Source of the DNA: an uncultured Eubacteriales bacterium
GTDB taxonomy: Bacteria > Bacillota > Clostridia > Lachnospirales > Lachnospiraceae
Length of the DNA stretch: 64,000 nt
Direction: 5' to 3'
NCBI GenBank assembly: GCA_951800645.1
Contig: CATOIK010000007.1
Span: 1 to 64,000, forward strand
Part shown: in pieces, positions 18,665 through 24,916 of the stretch
Position numbering within the stretch: position 1 is the first letter of the stretch
Layout of the letters: the number at the start of each line of letters is the position of its first letter
Notes under the pieces: model-generated
The model's input: the letters and a program-made list of their open reading frames with translations, nothing else
Told to the model about the DNA's origin: nothing
The model's database searches: none
Position numbers and translations under genes: made by a program

Positions 18665-18701
18665 CAGGCGCAGCCCTGTAAAAACAGGGGAACTGCGCCT
18701 G
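18665..18701 (+). other. Nested perfect stem-loop after the rdgB operon
   Basis: A nine-pair outer stem (CAGGCGCAG with CTGCGCCTG) encloses a six-pair inner stem (CCCTGT with ACAGGG). There is no T tract directly after, so it may be an mRNA 3-prime-end stabiliser or a weak terminator rather than a classic intrinsic terminator. Confidence 0.6.
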
Positions 18702-18765
18702 TAAAAGCCCTGTTGGGGGGATGAAAAAAGCGGGCAAAAAAGGCAGAAAAGTTGTAAAAAAGTAG

Positions 18766-18794
18766 TTGACAAATAGATTCAGGTAAGCTATAAT
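18766..18794 (+). promoter_or_regulatory. Consensus promoter of the tRNA cluster
   Basis: Perfect TTGACA (18766-18771) and TATAAT (18789-18794) with a 17-base spacer, 45 bases before tRNA-Pro. Confidence 0.92.
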
Positions 18795-18839
18795 GATACC
18801 TGCGTTGTTTGAAAGCCGTATGGCTGCAGGACAGGAAAA

Positions 18840-18914
18840 CGGGGTGTGGCTCAGCTTGGCTAGAGCGCCTGGTTTGGGACCAGGAAGTCGCAGGTTCGAA
18901 TCCTGTCACCCCGA
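18840..18914 (+). tRNA. tRNA-Pro (UGG)
   Basis: Acceptor arm CGGGGTG pairs with CACCCCG, and the T-loop GGTTCGAAT is present. The anticodon loop TTTGGGA gives anticodon UGG. First gene of a five-tRNA cluster. Confidence 0.95.
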
Positions 18915-18958
18915 CTTCTTCTGAGCAATGCAGAAAATTAAATAATCATTTTTATTAT

Positions 18959-19029
18959 GCGGGTGTAGTTCAATGGTAGAACACCAGCCTTCCAAGCTGG
19001 ATACGTGGGTTCGATTCCCATCACCCGCT
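18959..19029 (+). tRNA. tRNA-Gly (UCC)
   Basis: Acceptor arm GCGGGTG pairs with CACCCGC; T-loop GGTTCGATT. The anticodon loop CTTCCAA gives UCC. Confidence 0.95.
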
Positions 19030-19055
19030 TTAGAAAACGCAAGTTTTCTTAGAGT

Positions 19056-19129
<74 letters not shown>

Positions 19130-19172
19130 TTGCATATTACAGAAAGCTGTGATATGGCAGTTTTTGATATAT

Positions 19173-19247
19173 GGTGGGTATAGCGCAGTTGGTTAGCGCG
19201 CCAGATTGTGGCTCTGGAGGCCAAGGGTTCGAATCCCTTTATCCACC
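19173..19247 (+). tRNA. tRNA-His (GUG)
   Basis: Acceptor arm GTGGGTA pairs with TATCCAC and an extra G is encoded at the minus-one position. The anticodon loop ATTGTGG gives GUG. Confidence 0.95.
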
Positions 19248-19253
19248 TTTGCA

Positions 19254-19280
19254 AGAGAATTCCTTCGGGGGTTCTTTTTT
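19254..19280 (+). terminator. Terminator between tRNA-His and tRNA-Leu
   Basis: AGAATTCC and GGGGTTCT pair around a TTCG tetraloop, followed by a T tract. tRNA-Leu is therefore read either by read-through or from its own weak promoter. Confidence 0.75.
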
Positions 19281-19295
19281 CATAAAAGAAAATAA

Positions 19296-19376
19296 GCGGG
19301 CGTGGCGGAATTGGCAGACGCGCCAGATTTAGGTTCTGGTATCTTCGATGTGCAGGTTCAAGTCCTGTCGCCCGCA
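19296..19376 (+). tRNA. tRNA-Leu (UAG)
   Basis: Class II tRNA with a long variable arm. Acceptor arm GCGGGCG pairs with CGCCCGC, and the anticodon loop ATTTAGG gives UAG. Confidence 0.95.
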
Positions 19377-19377
19377 T

Positions 19378-19405
19378 AAGAGTTCGCCTTGGCGGGCTCT
19401 TTTTT
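19378..19405 (+). terminator. Terminator of the tRNA cluster
   Basis: AGAGTTCGCC and GGCGGGCTCT pair around TT, followed by six T residues. The repeat copy C starts directly in its T tract. Confidence 0.85.
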
Positions 19406-19528
19406 CATAGGAAAGTTCGCCCTATGAAACAAAAACGCTCTGCGGGATGCGCACTTCGCGCTTAAGGAAAATGTCTGCTGACGCAGACGTGCTCCAGCGC
19501 GAGAGTCCGGTGAACCGGGCTTTTTTTT
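19403..19528 (+). repeat. Dispersed hairpin repeat, copy C (most complete)
   Basis: The fullest copy of the family in this window. Its modules in order are: palindrome TTTCATAGG/CCTATGAAA; AAAAACGCTCTGCGGGATGC; GCGC-ACTTC-GCGC; TTAAGGAAAAT; palindrome GTCTGC-TGAC-GCAGAC; and a terminal hairpin AGTCCGGTGAACCGGGCT followed by a T tract. No open reading frame is contained. Confidence 0.85.
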
Positions 19529-19570
19529 ACTAACTTAAAATACAGATTAGATGTCAGGAGGTGGTACGCT

Positions 19571-19948
19571 TTGTTTTTTACAAAACCAACCTATGAGGAG
19601 ATAAGGCTTCCCTTCCGGTTTGATAAAAATCCGGAGGATAAGGACGTCGGCTTGATCAGTATCGAAGCATACGGAATGATTGGGGGCCAAACCAAATACT
19701 GTTATGCCTCCTACACCCTGAAGGATGTCCGGATGTACGGTAATGGAGATTATGAGCAGATGATGGATCGGCTTAAGGAAGCTGGGGATAAAACCGTAAA
19801 GGTTTTGTTGAAGTTAAAGAATGGAATGCCGAAGGATTTTAAAATAGAGGCAGAAAGCCTGGCGGAAGCATGCGGCGATGAACGGTTTCGGGCGTTGGAA
19901 TTAGTTGGCTATGGATTTAATGACAAGAGCTTCCGAGAGTGTTTCTGA
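19571..19948 (+). CDS. Conserved-looking protein of unknown function
   Basis: 125 residues starting at a TTG with a good AGGAGGTGG site 5-13 bases upstream. The protein is compact and acidic, of mixed alpha/beta character (TKYCYASYTLKDVRMYGNG, then KVLLKLKNGMPKDFKIE, then RALELVGYGF), with no signal peptide or membrane helix. I do not recognise the family. It lies between the tRNA cluster and the regulator of the choline locus and is followed after three bases by a 55-codon frame, so the two probably form a pair. Confidence 0.72.
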   Translation: MFFTKPTYEEIRLPFRFDKNPEDKDVGLISIEAYGMIGGQTKYCYASYTLKDVRMYGNGDYEQMMDRLKEAGDKTVKVLLKLKNGMPKDFKIEAESLAEACGDERFRALELVGYGFNDKSFRECF

Positions 19949-19951
19949 AAA

Positions 19952-20119
19952 ATGTACGAAGGGGGCATGTTTCGGGTGTTTCCTGTGGATGAATTTATGG
20001 CAGGTCTGGATCGGCTGTATGCGAGTGGACAGATGGAAGCGGCGGAGGGTTATCTGAAAGAGCGCTTGAAAAAAGCGGCAGAACACATGCTTGGAGAACA
20101 GACAGCAGGAAAGAGGTGA
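19952..20119 (+). CDS. Small protein of unknown function, partner of the preceding gene
   Basis: A 55-codon frame from ATG 19952 to TGA 20119. The product starts MYEGGMFRVFPVDEFMAGL and continues as an amphipathic helical segment with a basic end (YLKERLKKAAEHML). It starts three bases after the previous stop and ends seven bases before the ATG of the MerR gene. This gap-free packing suggests a translated gene in one operon with its neighbours. No function is assigned. Confidence 0.6.
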   Translation: MYEGGMFRVFPVDEFMAGLDRLYASGQMEAAEGYLKERLKKAAEHMLGEQTAGKR

Positions 20120-20126
20120 GGGTTTA

Positions 20127-20960
20127 ATGGCAAAGGAGAAACTGTATTCTATCGGTGAGGTGAGCAGACTGTGTAATATATCCACAAAGGCCCTGCGGTT
20201 TTATGATAAGATCGGCGTAATCGTGCCGGACCGGGTGGGAGAAAATGGATACCGGTACTACAGCGAGGAGACCATTTTAAGAATTCCCATTGTGAAATAT
20301 TATAAACAGATGGGCTTCCGTCTGGAGGAGATGCAGGGACTGGTAAGCGGTGAGGATTATTATGTGCTGGAAGGCAGCTTCTTAAACAAGATCAACGAGT
20401 TGTGGGAGCAGGAGCATTCCATTCACAACAGTTATGTGGCAGTCAAGGACTGGTATGAGCTGATCCAGGAGGCGAAGGTTGTACGGCGTAACGATCTCCG
20501 TGAAGTAGGAGTGCGCTATGTCAATGAAATGCATCTTTGCTGTATGGAACAGGAGTTTAAGTATCAGTACATGGAATCCATTATAAACATTCCCTGGGTA
20601 AACTACCTGGACAGTGTGGGGAATAAGATCACCGGAGAGGTGATCCTGGAGTTTCCCTCCTGGCAGGACAAGAGGAAAGGCGTCTGCGAACAGGCTCGGA
20701 TCATGCAGAAGCCCATTTATTCCTGTGGCTGCGGAACGAATGAAATAAATTACGGCGGTTTTATGGCAGTTACGGTTTATCATGTGGGCGCCCATGAAAC
20801 GATTGGGGAAAGCTATGAGAAGCTGGCTAAGTGGGTCAGTGCAAAAGGGGTGCCGTGCGGCCCGAATGGATACGAAAGGTATGTTGTAGACTACTGGACT
20901 ACCAGCAATGAATCGGATTTTGTGACGGAGATCATTCTCCCTATAAAAAATGAAAAATAA
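20127..20960 (+). CDS. MerR-family regulator with GyrI-like effector domain
   Basis: 277 residues from the ATG at 20127, behind AGAGGTGAGGG. The N-terminus is a MerR winged helix (LYSIGEVSRLCNISTKALRFY, then PDRVGENGYRYYSEE), followed by a helical linker. The C-terminal half resembles the GyrI/BmrR effector-binding fold (TIGESYEKLAKWV, then YVVDYWT). Regulators of this build bind a small ligand and activate promoters with long spacers. The next promoter downstream (21128) has exactly that form, so it is the likely activator of the choline microcompartment operon. Choline as ligand is inference. Confidence 0.88.
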   Translation: MAKEKLYSIGEVSRLCNISTKALRFYDKIGVIVPDRVGENGYRYYSEETILRIPIVKYYKQMGFRLEEMQGLVSGEDYYVLEGSFLNKINELWEQEHSIHNSYVAVKDWYELIQEAKVVRRNDLREVGVRYVNEMHLCCMEQEFKYQYMESIINIPWVNYLDSVGNKITGEVILEFPSWQDKRKGVCEQARIMQKPIYSCGCGTNEINYGGFMAVTVYHVGAHETIGESYEKLAKWVSAKGVPCGPNGYERYVVDYWTTSNESDFVTEIILPIKNEK

Positions 20961-20999
20961 GGAAAAGTTTCCCTTAAGGGGAATCTTTCTATTACGGCC

Positions 21000-21032
21000 A
21001 AAAGCAGGAGAAAAGACTCCTGCTTTTTTTTT
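21000..21032 (+). terminator. Terminator of the MerR gene
   Basis: AAAGCAGGAG and CTCCTGCTTT form a ten-pair stem followed by a run of nine T residues. It separates the regulator transcript from the shell operon. Confidence 0.9.
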
Positions 21033-21127
21033 GCGCCCGGATTCTTCGTCATATTGCTGTGAAATAAATAACGGAATTGGACAATATATCTAATTTCCGG
21101 CGTAAAAAAGAATTTTAAAAAGAGGGA

Positions 21128-21159
21128 TTGACCTTCCACATATGGGAATGGATTATACT
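21128..21159 (+). promoter_or_regulatory. Long-spacer (MerR-type) promoter of the choline microcompartment operon
   Basis: TTGACC (21128-21133) and TATACT (21154-21159) are separated by 20 bases instead of 17. The spacer holds an imperfect dyad centred on CATATG (21139-21144) with outer arms CC and GG. MerR-family activators act on such over-long promoters by untwisting the spacer. A GTATGC/GCATAC hairpin (21175-21204) lies in the predicted leader. Confidence 0.72.
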
Positions 21160-21249
21160 AAATGTACAGAAAAGGTATGCTTTTGAGGTTTTAAATGTGC
21201 ATACTGCGCGCGCTGGCTGTAAAATAAGAAAACAAAAAGGAGATAAAAC

Positions 21250-21537
21250 ATGAAGTACGATGCATTAGGAATGATCGAAACAAAAGGGCTTGTAGCTTCC
21301 ATTGAGGCAGCAGATGCTATGGTAAAAGCGGCAAATGTTACGCTGATCGGCAAAGAGAAAGTAGGCGGCGGCCTGATTACCGTACTGGTAAGAGGTGATG
21401 TGGGGGCAGTTAAGGCAGCTACTGACGCAGGTGCAGCAGCAGCTCAGCGCATTGGAGATCTGGTATCTGTTCATGTGATTCCCCGCCCGCATGGAGAGGT
21501 AGAGACCATTCTTACGGGAAGCGGAAAGGCGGAATAA
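21250..21537 (+). CDS. BMC-H hexameric shell protein 1
   Basis: 95 residues of the PduA/EutM type: [20 protein letters not shown] at the N-terminus, a pore loop KVGGG at residues 37-41, and the closing HVIPRPH. Position 40, which lines the central pore and is serine in PduA, is glycine here. It builds the flat facets of the shell. It is the first gene after the long-spacer promoter and is nearly the same protein as the BMC-H at 35424. Confidence 0.97.
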   Translation: MKYDALGMIETKGLVASIEAADAMVKAANVTLIGKEKVGGGLITVLVRGDVGAVKAATDAGAAAAQRIGDLVSVHVIPRPHGEVETILTGSGKAE

Positions 21538-21555
21538 TCAAAGGAGAGAGAAACA

Positions 21556-22563
21556 ATGAGCGGTAACTCCAATATGAACCATGCATCTGCAGCAGATGCA
21601 AAAATGAAGCAGTTGAGTCGGAAGTTCCGGGTAACAGGACTGACAGCCGGAGCCCTTTCCGGTCTTACATATGGAATCTACACCACTCTGGTGCTGGTGG
21701 CCGGATATTACGAGCCTCTGGCAGGCGCAGTCGGAATCCTGGCAGCCCCTTATGTATGCTCTGGTCTGAATGATCTGTTCGCAGGAATCTGGCTGACCAT
21801 CTACAATGCAAAGAAAGGACGGCTGGCAGAGATTGGCCGTACGCTCAACACTTTCCCAGGCAAGATGCTGGTGCTGGGCGCCCTGTTAGGAGGCCCTCTG
21901 GCCAACGGCGCATACCTGGTAGGCCTGGCTCTGGCAGGCGCTTATGCAATCCCGATCTCCGCTACCTGTGGCCTGTTCGGCGCATTGTTTGCCTGGATCT
22001 TCCTGAAACAGCGGCCCACCAAACGGGTGGTTGCAGGAATGGTAATCTGTGTGACCGGCGCTATCATTATCAACTGGACAAAGCCGGAAGGCAGTCCTAA
22101 TTTCACCCTGGGAATTATCTGTGCACTGATCGCAGCAGTCAGTTGGGGACTGGAAGGAACTCTGTCCAGCTTTGGCGGCGCCATGATCGATACGGATGTG
22201 GCTACTAATATCCGGGAACTTTTCTCCGGACTGGTGGATTTGGTGATCATTGTTCCGCTGGTTGGCGGCCTGGGACTTCTGGGCGGCACGATAGCAGCAG
22301 GCCTTCCTGTATTGTGGCTGGCCGTGTCCGGACTGAGCGCCGGGGCGTCCTTCCTGTTATGGTATAAGGCAAATGCAACAGTCGGATGCGCCATTGGCAT
22401 GAGCTTAAATGTTACATATGCATTCTGGGGCGTTTTATTCTGTATCCTGTTCCTGGGACAGCCTGTAACACCTACAATCGTAATCGGTTCCATCGTGATC
22501 ATCATTGGAGCAATCCTGGTTACTATGAACCCGCTGGACTTTTTTAAGAAGGGAGAAAAGTAA
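21556..22563 (+). CDS. DMT-superfamily (EamA-like) transporter
   Basis: 335 residues with about ten hydrophobic helices arranged as two EamA-like halves (IWLTIYNAKKGRLAEIG between helices; GMVICVTGAIIINW; VIGSIVIIIGAILVTMNPLD at the end). It lies second in the choline operon, between shell genes, so it probably moves choline in, or trimethylamine or another product out. The sequence does not decide the substrate or direction. The start has GGAGAGAG upstream. Confidence 0.85.
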   Translation: MSGNSNMNHASAADAKMKQLSRKFRVTGLTAGALSGLTYGIYTTLVLVAGYYEPLAGAVGILAAPYVCSGLNDLFAGIWLTIYNAKKGRLAEIGRTLNTFPGKMLVLGALLGGPLANGAYLVGLALAGAYAIPISATCGLFGALFAWIFLKQRPTKRVVAGMVICVTGAIIINWTKPEGSPNFTLGIICALIAAVSWGLEGTLSSFGGAMIDTDVATNIRELFSGLVDLVIIVPLVGGLGLLGGTIAAGLPVLWLAVSGLSAGASFLLWYKANATVGCAIGMSLNVTYAFWGVLFCILFLGQPVTPTIVIGSIVIIIGAILVTMNPLDFFKKGEK

Positions 22564-22564
22564 G

Positions 22565-22846
22565 ATGCTGTTGCCGGCAAGAATGTCAGTGCTCAATTAT
22601 CTGAGCGCTGTGAAGGATGCGGATATAAACGAGATCATGGAGGCGATGGGGCCTCAGTACAAAAGCGAGAAGCAGTTTACCAGGCAGACCTATCTGGATC
22701 ATGCCATGTCCCTGGAAGCCAACGGAATGTGCAGTCTGATCAGTTATGAGCTGGATGCTGACGGAGATCTTTCCCTTCGGTTCAGGATTACAGATGAGGG
22801 GAAGTCTGCCGTGGAAAAATATGTTCCTGAGAAATACCGCAGGTAA
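22565..22846 (+). CDS. Small winged-helix-like protein inside the operon
   Basis: 93 residues, starting one base after the transporter stop. The segment YLSAVKDADINEIMEAMG, followed by FTRQTYLDHAMSLEANGM and RFRITDEGKSAVEKYV, has the pattern of a minimal winged-helix DNA-binding domain (three helices and a wing ending in ITDEGK). It could be a local transcription factor or a protein-binding relative. The family assignment is tentative. Confidence 0.65.
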   Translation: MLLPARMSVLNYLSAVKDADINEIMEAMGPQYKSEKQFTRQTYLDHAMSLEANGMCSLISYELDADGDLSLRFRITDEGKSAVEKYVPEKYRR

Positions 22847-22862
22847 AAAGGAGAGGCCGTAT

Positions 22863-23159
22863 ATGAGATATTATGGTGAGGAGGCTCTCGGCCTGGTGGA
22901 AACCGTTGGACTGGTTCCGGCTTTGGAAGCCGCTGATAAGATGCTGAAGGCAGCAGATGTGGAGCTGGTCTCTTATGAAAATGTGGGTTCAACCCTGGTG
23001 ACGATCATGGTTAAAGGCGATGTGGCCGCTGTACATTCTTCTGTGGAAGCAGGAGCAGCAGCGGCAGAAGCCATCGGAAAGCTGACGGCAAAGAATGTGA
23101 TGCCGAGGCCAATCAGAGCCGTAGGTGAGATCGTTTCAGTTCATGATATTGATGGGTAA
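22863..23159 (+). CDS. BMC-H shell protein 2
   Basis: 98 residues from the ATG at 22863, behind AAAGGAGAGG; longer upstream in-frame starts would overlap the previous gene. The BMC fold is clear: ALGLVETVGLVPALEAADKM, pore loop NVGST, and VMPRPI. The pore residues differ from shell proteins 1 and 4, so this paralog probably forms a hexamer with different permeability. The C-terminus is extended by about ten residues. Confidence 0.95.
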   Translation: MRYYGEEALGLVETVGLVPALEAADKMLKAADVELVSYENVGSTLVTIMVKGDVAAVHSSVEAGAAAAEAIGKLTAKNVMPRPIRAVGEIVSVHDIDG

Positions 23160-23182
23160 CCCCAGGCAGGAGAGGAAAAAGT

Positions 23183-23494
23183 ATGGAAAGATATGAAGCC
23201 ATTGGGTGCATTGAGACCTTCGGGCTGGTATTTGTTTTGGAGGCTGCAGACGCCATGTGCAAGGCTGCGGATGTAGAACTGATCGGCTATGAAAATGTAG
23301 CCTCCGGTTATATCTCCGTAATCGTACAGGGCGATGTGGGAGCATGCCGCACGGCGGTGGAAGCCGGGGTGAAGGCAGTAAAGAATATGGGAGCCGAGGT
23401 TTACAGCTCTGTGGTGATTCCAAGGCCCCATCAGGATCTGGACAAGATCGTGGCACGCTACAGCCTGGCCAGTCTTTTGCCGAAGCAGGAATAG
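23183..23494 (+). CDS. BMC-H shell protein 3
   Basis: 103 residues: AIGCIETFGLVFVLEAADAM, a pore loop NVASG in which alanine replaces the first glycine, and VVIPRPHQDLDK. The C-terminal tail is about ten residues longer than in PduA. Several extra cysteines (positions 9, 25 and about 59) are unlike its paralogs. It follows shell protein 2 by 23 bases. Confidence 0.95.
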   Translation: MERYEAIGCIETFGLVFVLEAADAMCKAADVELIGYENVASGYISVIVQGDVGACRTAVEAGVKAVKNMGAEVYSSVVIPRPHQDLDKIVARYSLASLLPKQE

Positions 23495-23521
23495 CTGCAG
23501 ACGGCAGAAGGGAGCAGTGAA

Positions 23522-24886
23522 ATGAAGTTTATGGACAAAGATTTAAAGGCAGTCCAGGAAGCCAGGATCTTGATGGAGGAGGCAGCCGAAGCGAAAAAAA
23601 CACTGGCTCTTTTTGAACAGGATAAGCTGGACAGGATCGCAGTACATATGCTGGAGTCTGTGGAGCCAAAGCTGGGGCAGTTGACAGAGGAAGCGGTTCG
23701 GGAAACAGGCTGCGGAAATCCGGCAGATCAGCTGCAGCAGGCCAGGTTTCTGGTAAGAAGGTTAAAGGAACATCTGGCGGATATGCGGTGCATCGGAGTT
23801 CTGAATCGGGATCTGGACGGCGGGACACTGGAAATCGGAGTGCCGATGGGAGTGATTGCTGCGATAGCTCCGGCTGTCAGTCCGGTAGCCGCAGTGATCT
23901 GTGCCGCAGTGTCGGCGGTGAAGGCAGGAAACGCCATAGTGATTGCACCGCACCCCAGAGCGGTCAGGACTACGGCCCATACGGTCCGTATTCTGGCGGA
24001 CGCGGCTGTAGAAGCCGGGCTGGCGCAGGGGGCTCTTTCCTGCGCAGAGACAGCGGCAAAAGAGGGCGCCCTTCAGATGATTACTCATCCGGACGCTTCT
24101 CTGATTCTTAATATTGGAGAGCCCAGGCTTTTAAAAGCCTGCAGCGCAAGCGGCTGTCCCGTTTTGTACGGAGGAATTGCTCCGGGGCCGGTTTTTATTG
24201 AGAAAACGGCTGATGTCAGAAAGGCGGCGGCGGACATTGTATCCAGCCGAAGTTTCAACTGGGGAACTGGGGCGGGAAGCGAGCAGTATGTAGTAGCGGA
24301 GCATGAGATTGCCGAAAAGGCAAAAGCGGAGCTGATTCGCTGCGGAGCCTATTTTATGAGTGAGGAAGAACAGCGCCGGCTGACCATTCTTTTAGGACTG
24401 GACGGTGCGTGTGCAGACAGGGCTTATATGGGAAAAAGCGCTTCCTGGCTTGCGGAGAAAGCAGGATTTTCTGTTCCGGACGGCACAAAAGTGCTGGTAT
24501 CAGAACAGTCCTATATTACGGATCACAACCCCTATGCGAAAGGGCTGCTGTGTCCGGTCATGGTATTATACATTGAAAAGGACTGGGTTCATGCCTGTGA
24601 AAAATGCATGGAACTTTTAATGGGGGAATGTCATGGGAATACGCTCTCGATTCATTCCTGTGACCCGGATGTGATACGGCAGTTTGCCCTGAAAAAGCCG
24701 GTAGGACGCGTGCTGGTCAATACACCGGCTGTCTGGGGCGCTATGGGAATCACAACGGATCTGTTCCCCACCGTGATTCTTGGAAGCATGACTTCAAAAG
24801 AAGGAATCACGGCAGAAAATATATCGCCGCTTCACATGATCTACAGAAGAAAAGCGGCATTTGGAATCCATGGGGTCAACCAGTAA
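23522..24886 (+). CDS. Aldehyde dehydrogenase paralog lacking the catalytic cysteine
   Basis: 454 residues of the acylating aldehyde dehydrogenase family (EutE/PduP-like), with an N-terminal helix (MDKDLKAVQEARILMEEAAE) resembling an encapsulation peptide. At the active site the sequence reads FNWGTGAGSEQ, whereas the full enzyme at 33034 reads FDNGTICASEQ. Residue 251 is therefore alanine in place of the nucleophilic cysteine. The frame is intact and the protein is otherwise well conserved, so it is not an obvious pseudogene. It may be a structural or regulatory partner of the active enzyme, or may bind CoA or NAD. Catalysis is unlikely. Confidence 0.88.
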   Translation: MKFMDKDLKAVQEARILMEEAAEAKKTLALFEQDKLDRIAVHMLESVEPKLGQLTEEAVRETGCGNPADQLQQARFLVRRLKEHLADMRCIGVLNRDLDGGTLEIGVPMGVIAAIAPAVSPVAAVICAAVSAVKAGNAIVIAPHPRAVRTTAHTVRILADAAVEAGLAQGALSCAETAAKEGALQMITHPDASLILNIGEPRLLKACSASGCPVLYGGIAPGPVFIEKTADVRKAAADIVSSRSFNWGTGAGSEQYVVAEHEIAEKAKAELIRCGAYFMSEEEQRRLTILLGLDGACADRAYMGKSASWLAEKAGFSVPDGTKVLVSEQSYITDHNPYAKGLLCPVMVLYIEKDWVHACEKCMELLMGECHGNTLSIHSCDPDVIRQFALKKPVGRVLVNTPAVWGAMGITTDLFPTVILGSMTSKEGITAENISPLHMIYRRKAAFGIHGVNQ

Positions 24887-24916
24887 GGCTGAAACCCGGA
24901 AAGAGAGGAATCTATT

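Noticed and set aside
21250-23494. Repeated shell-gene sequences as a tandem array or CRISPR-like structure
   Set aside because: They are full-length paralogous BMC-H genes separated by other genes, without short regular repeats and spacers. No CRISPR array was seen anywhere in the window.
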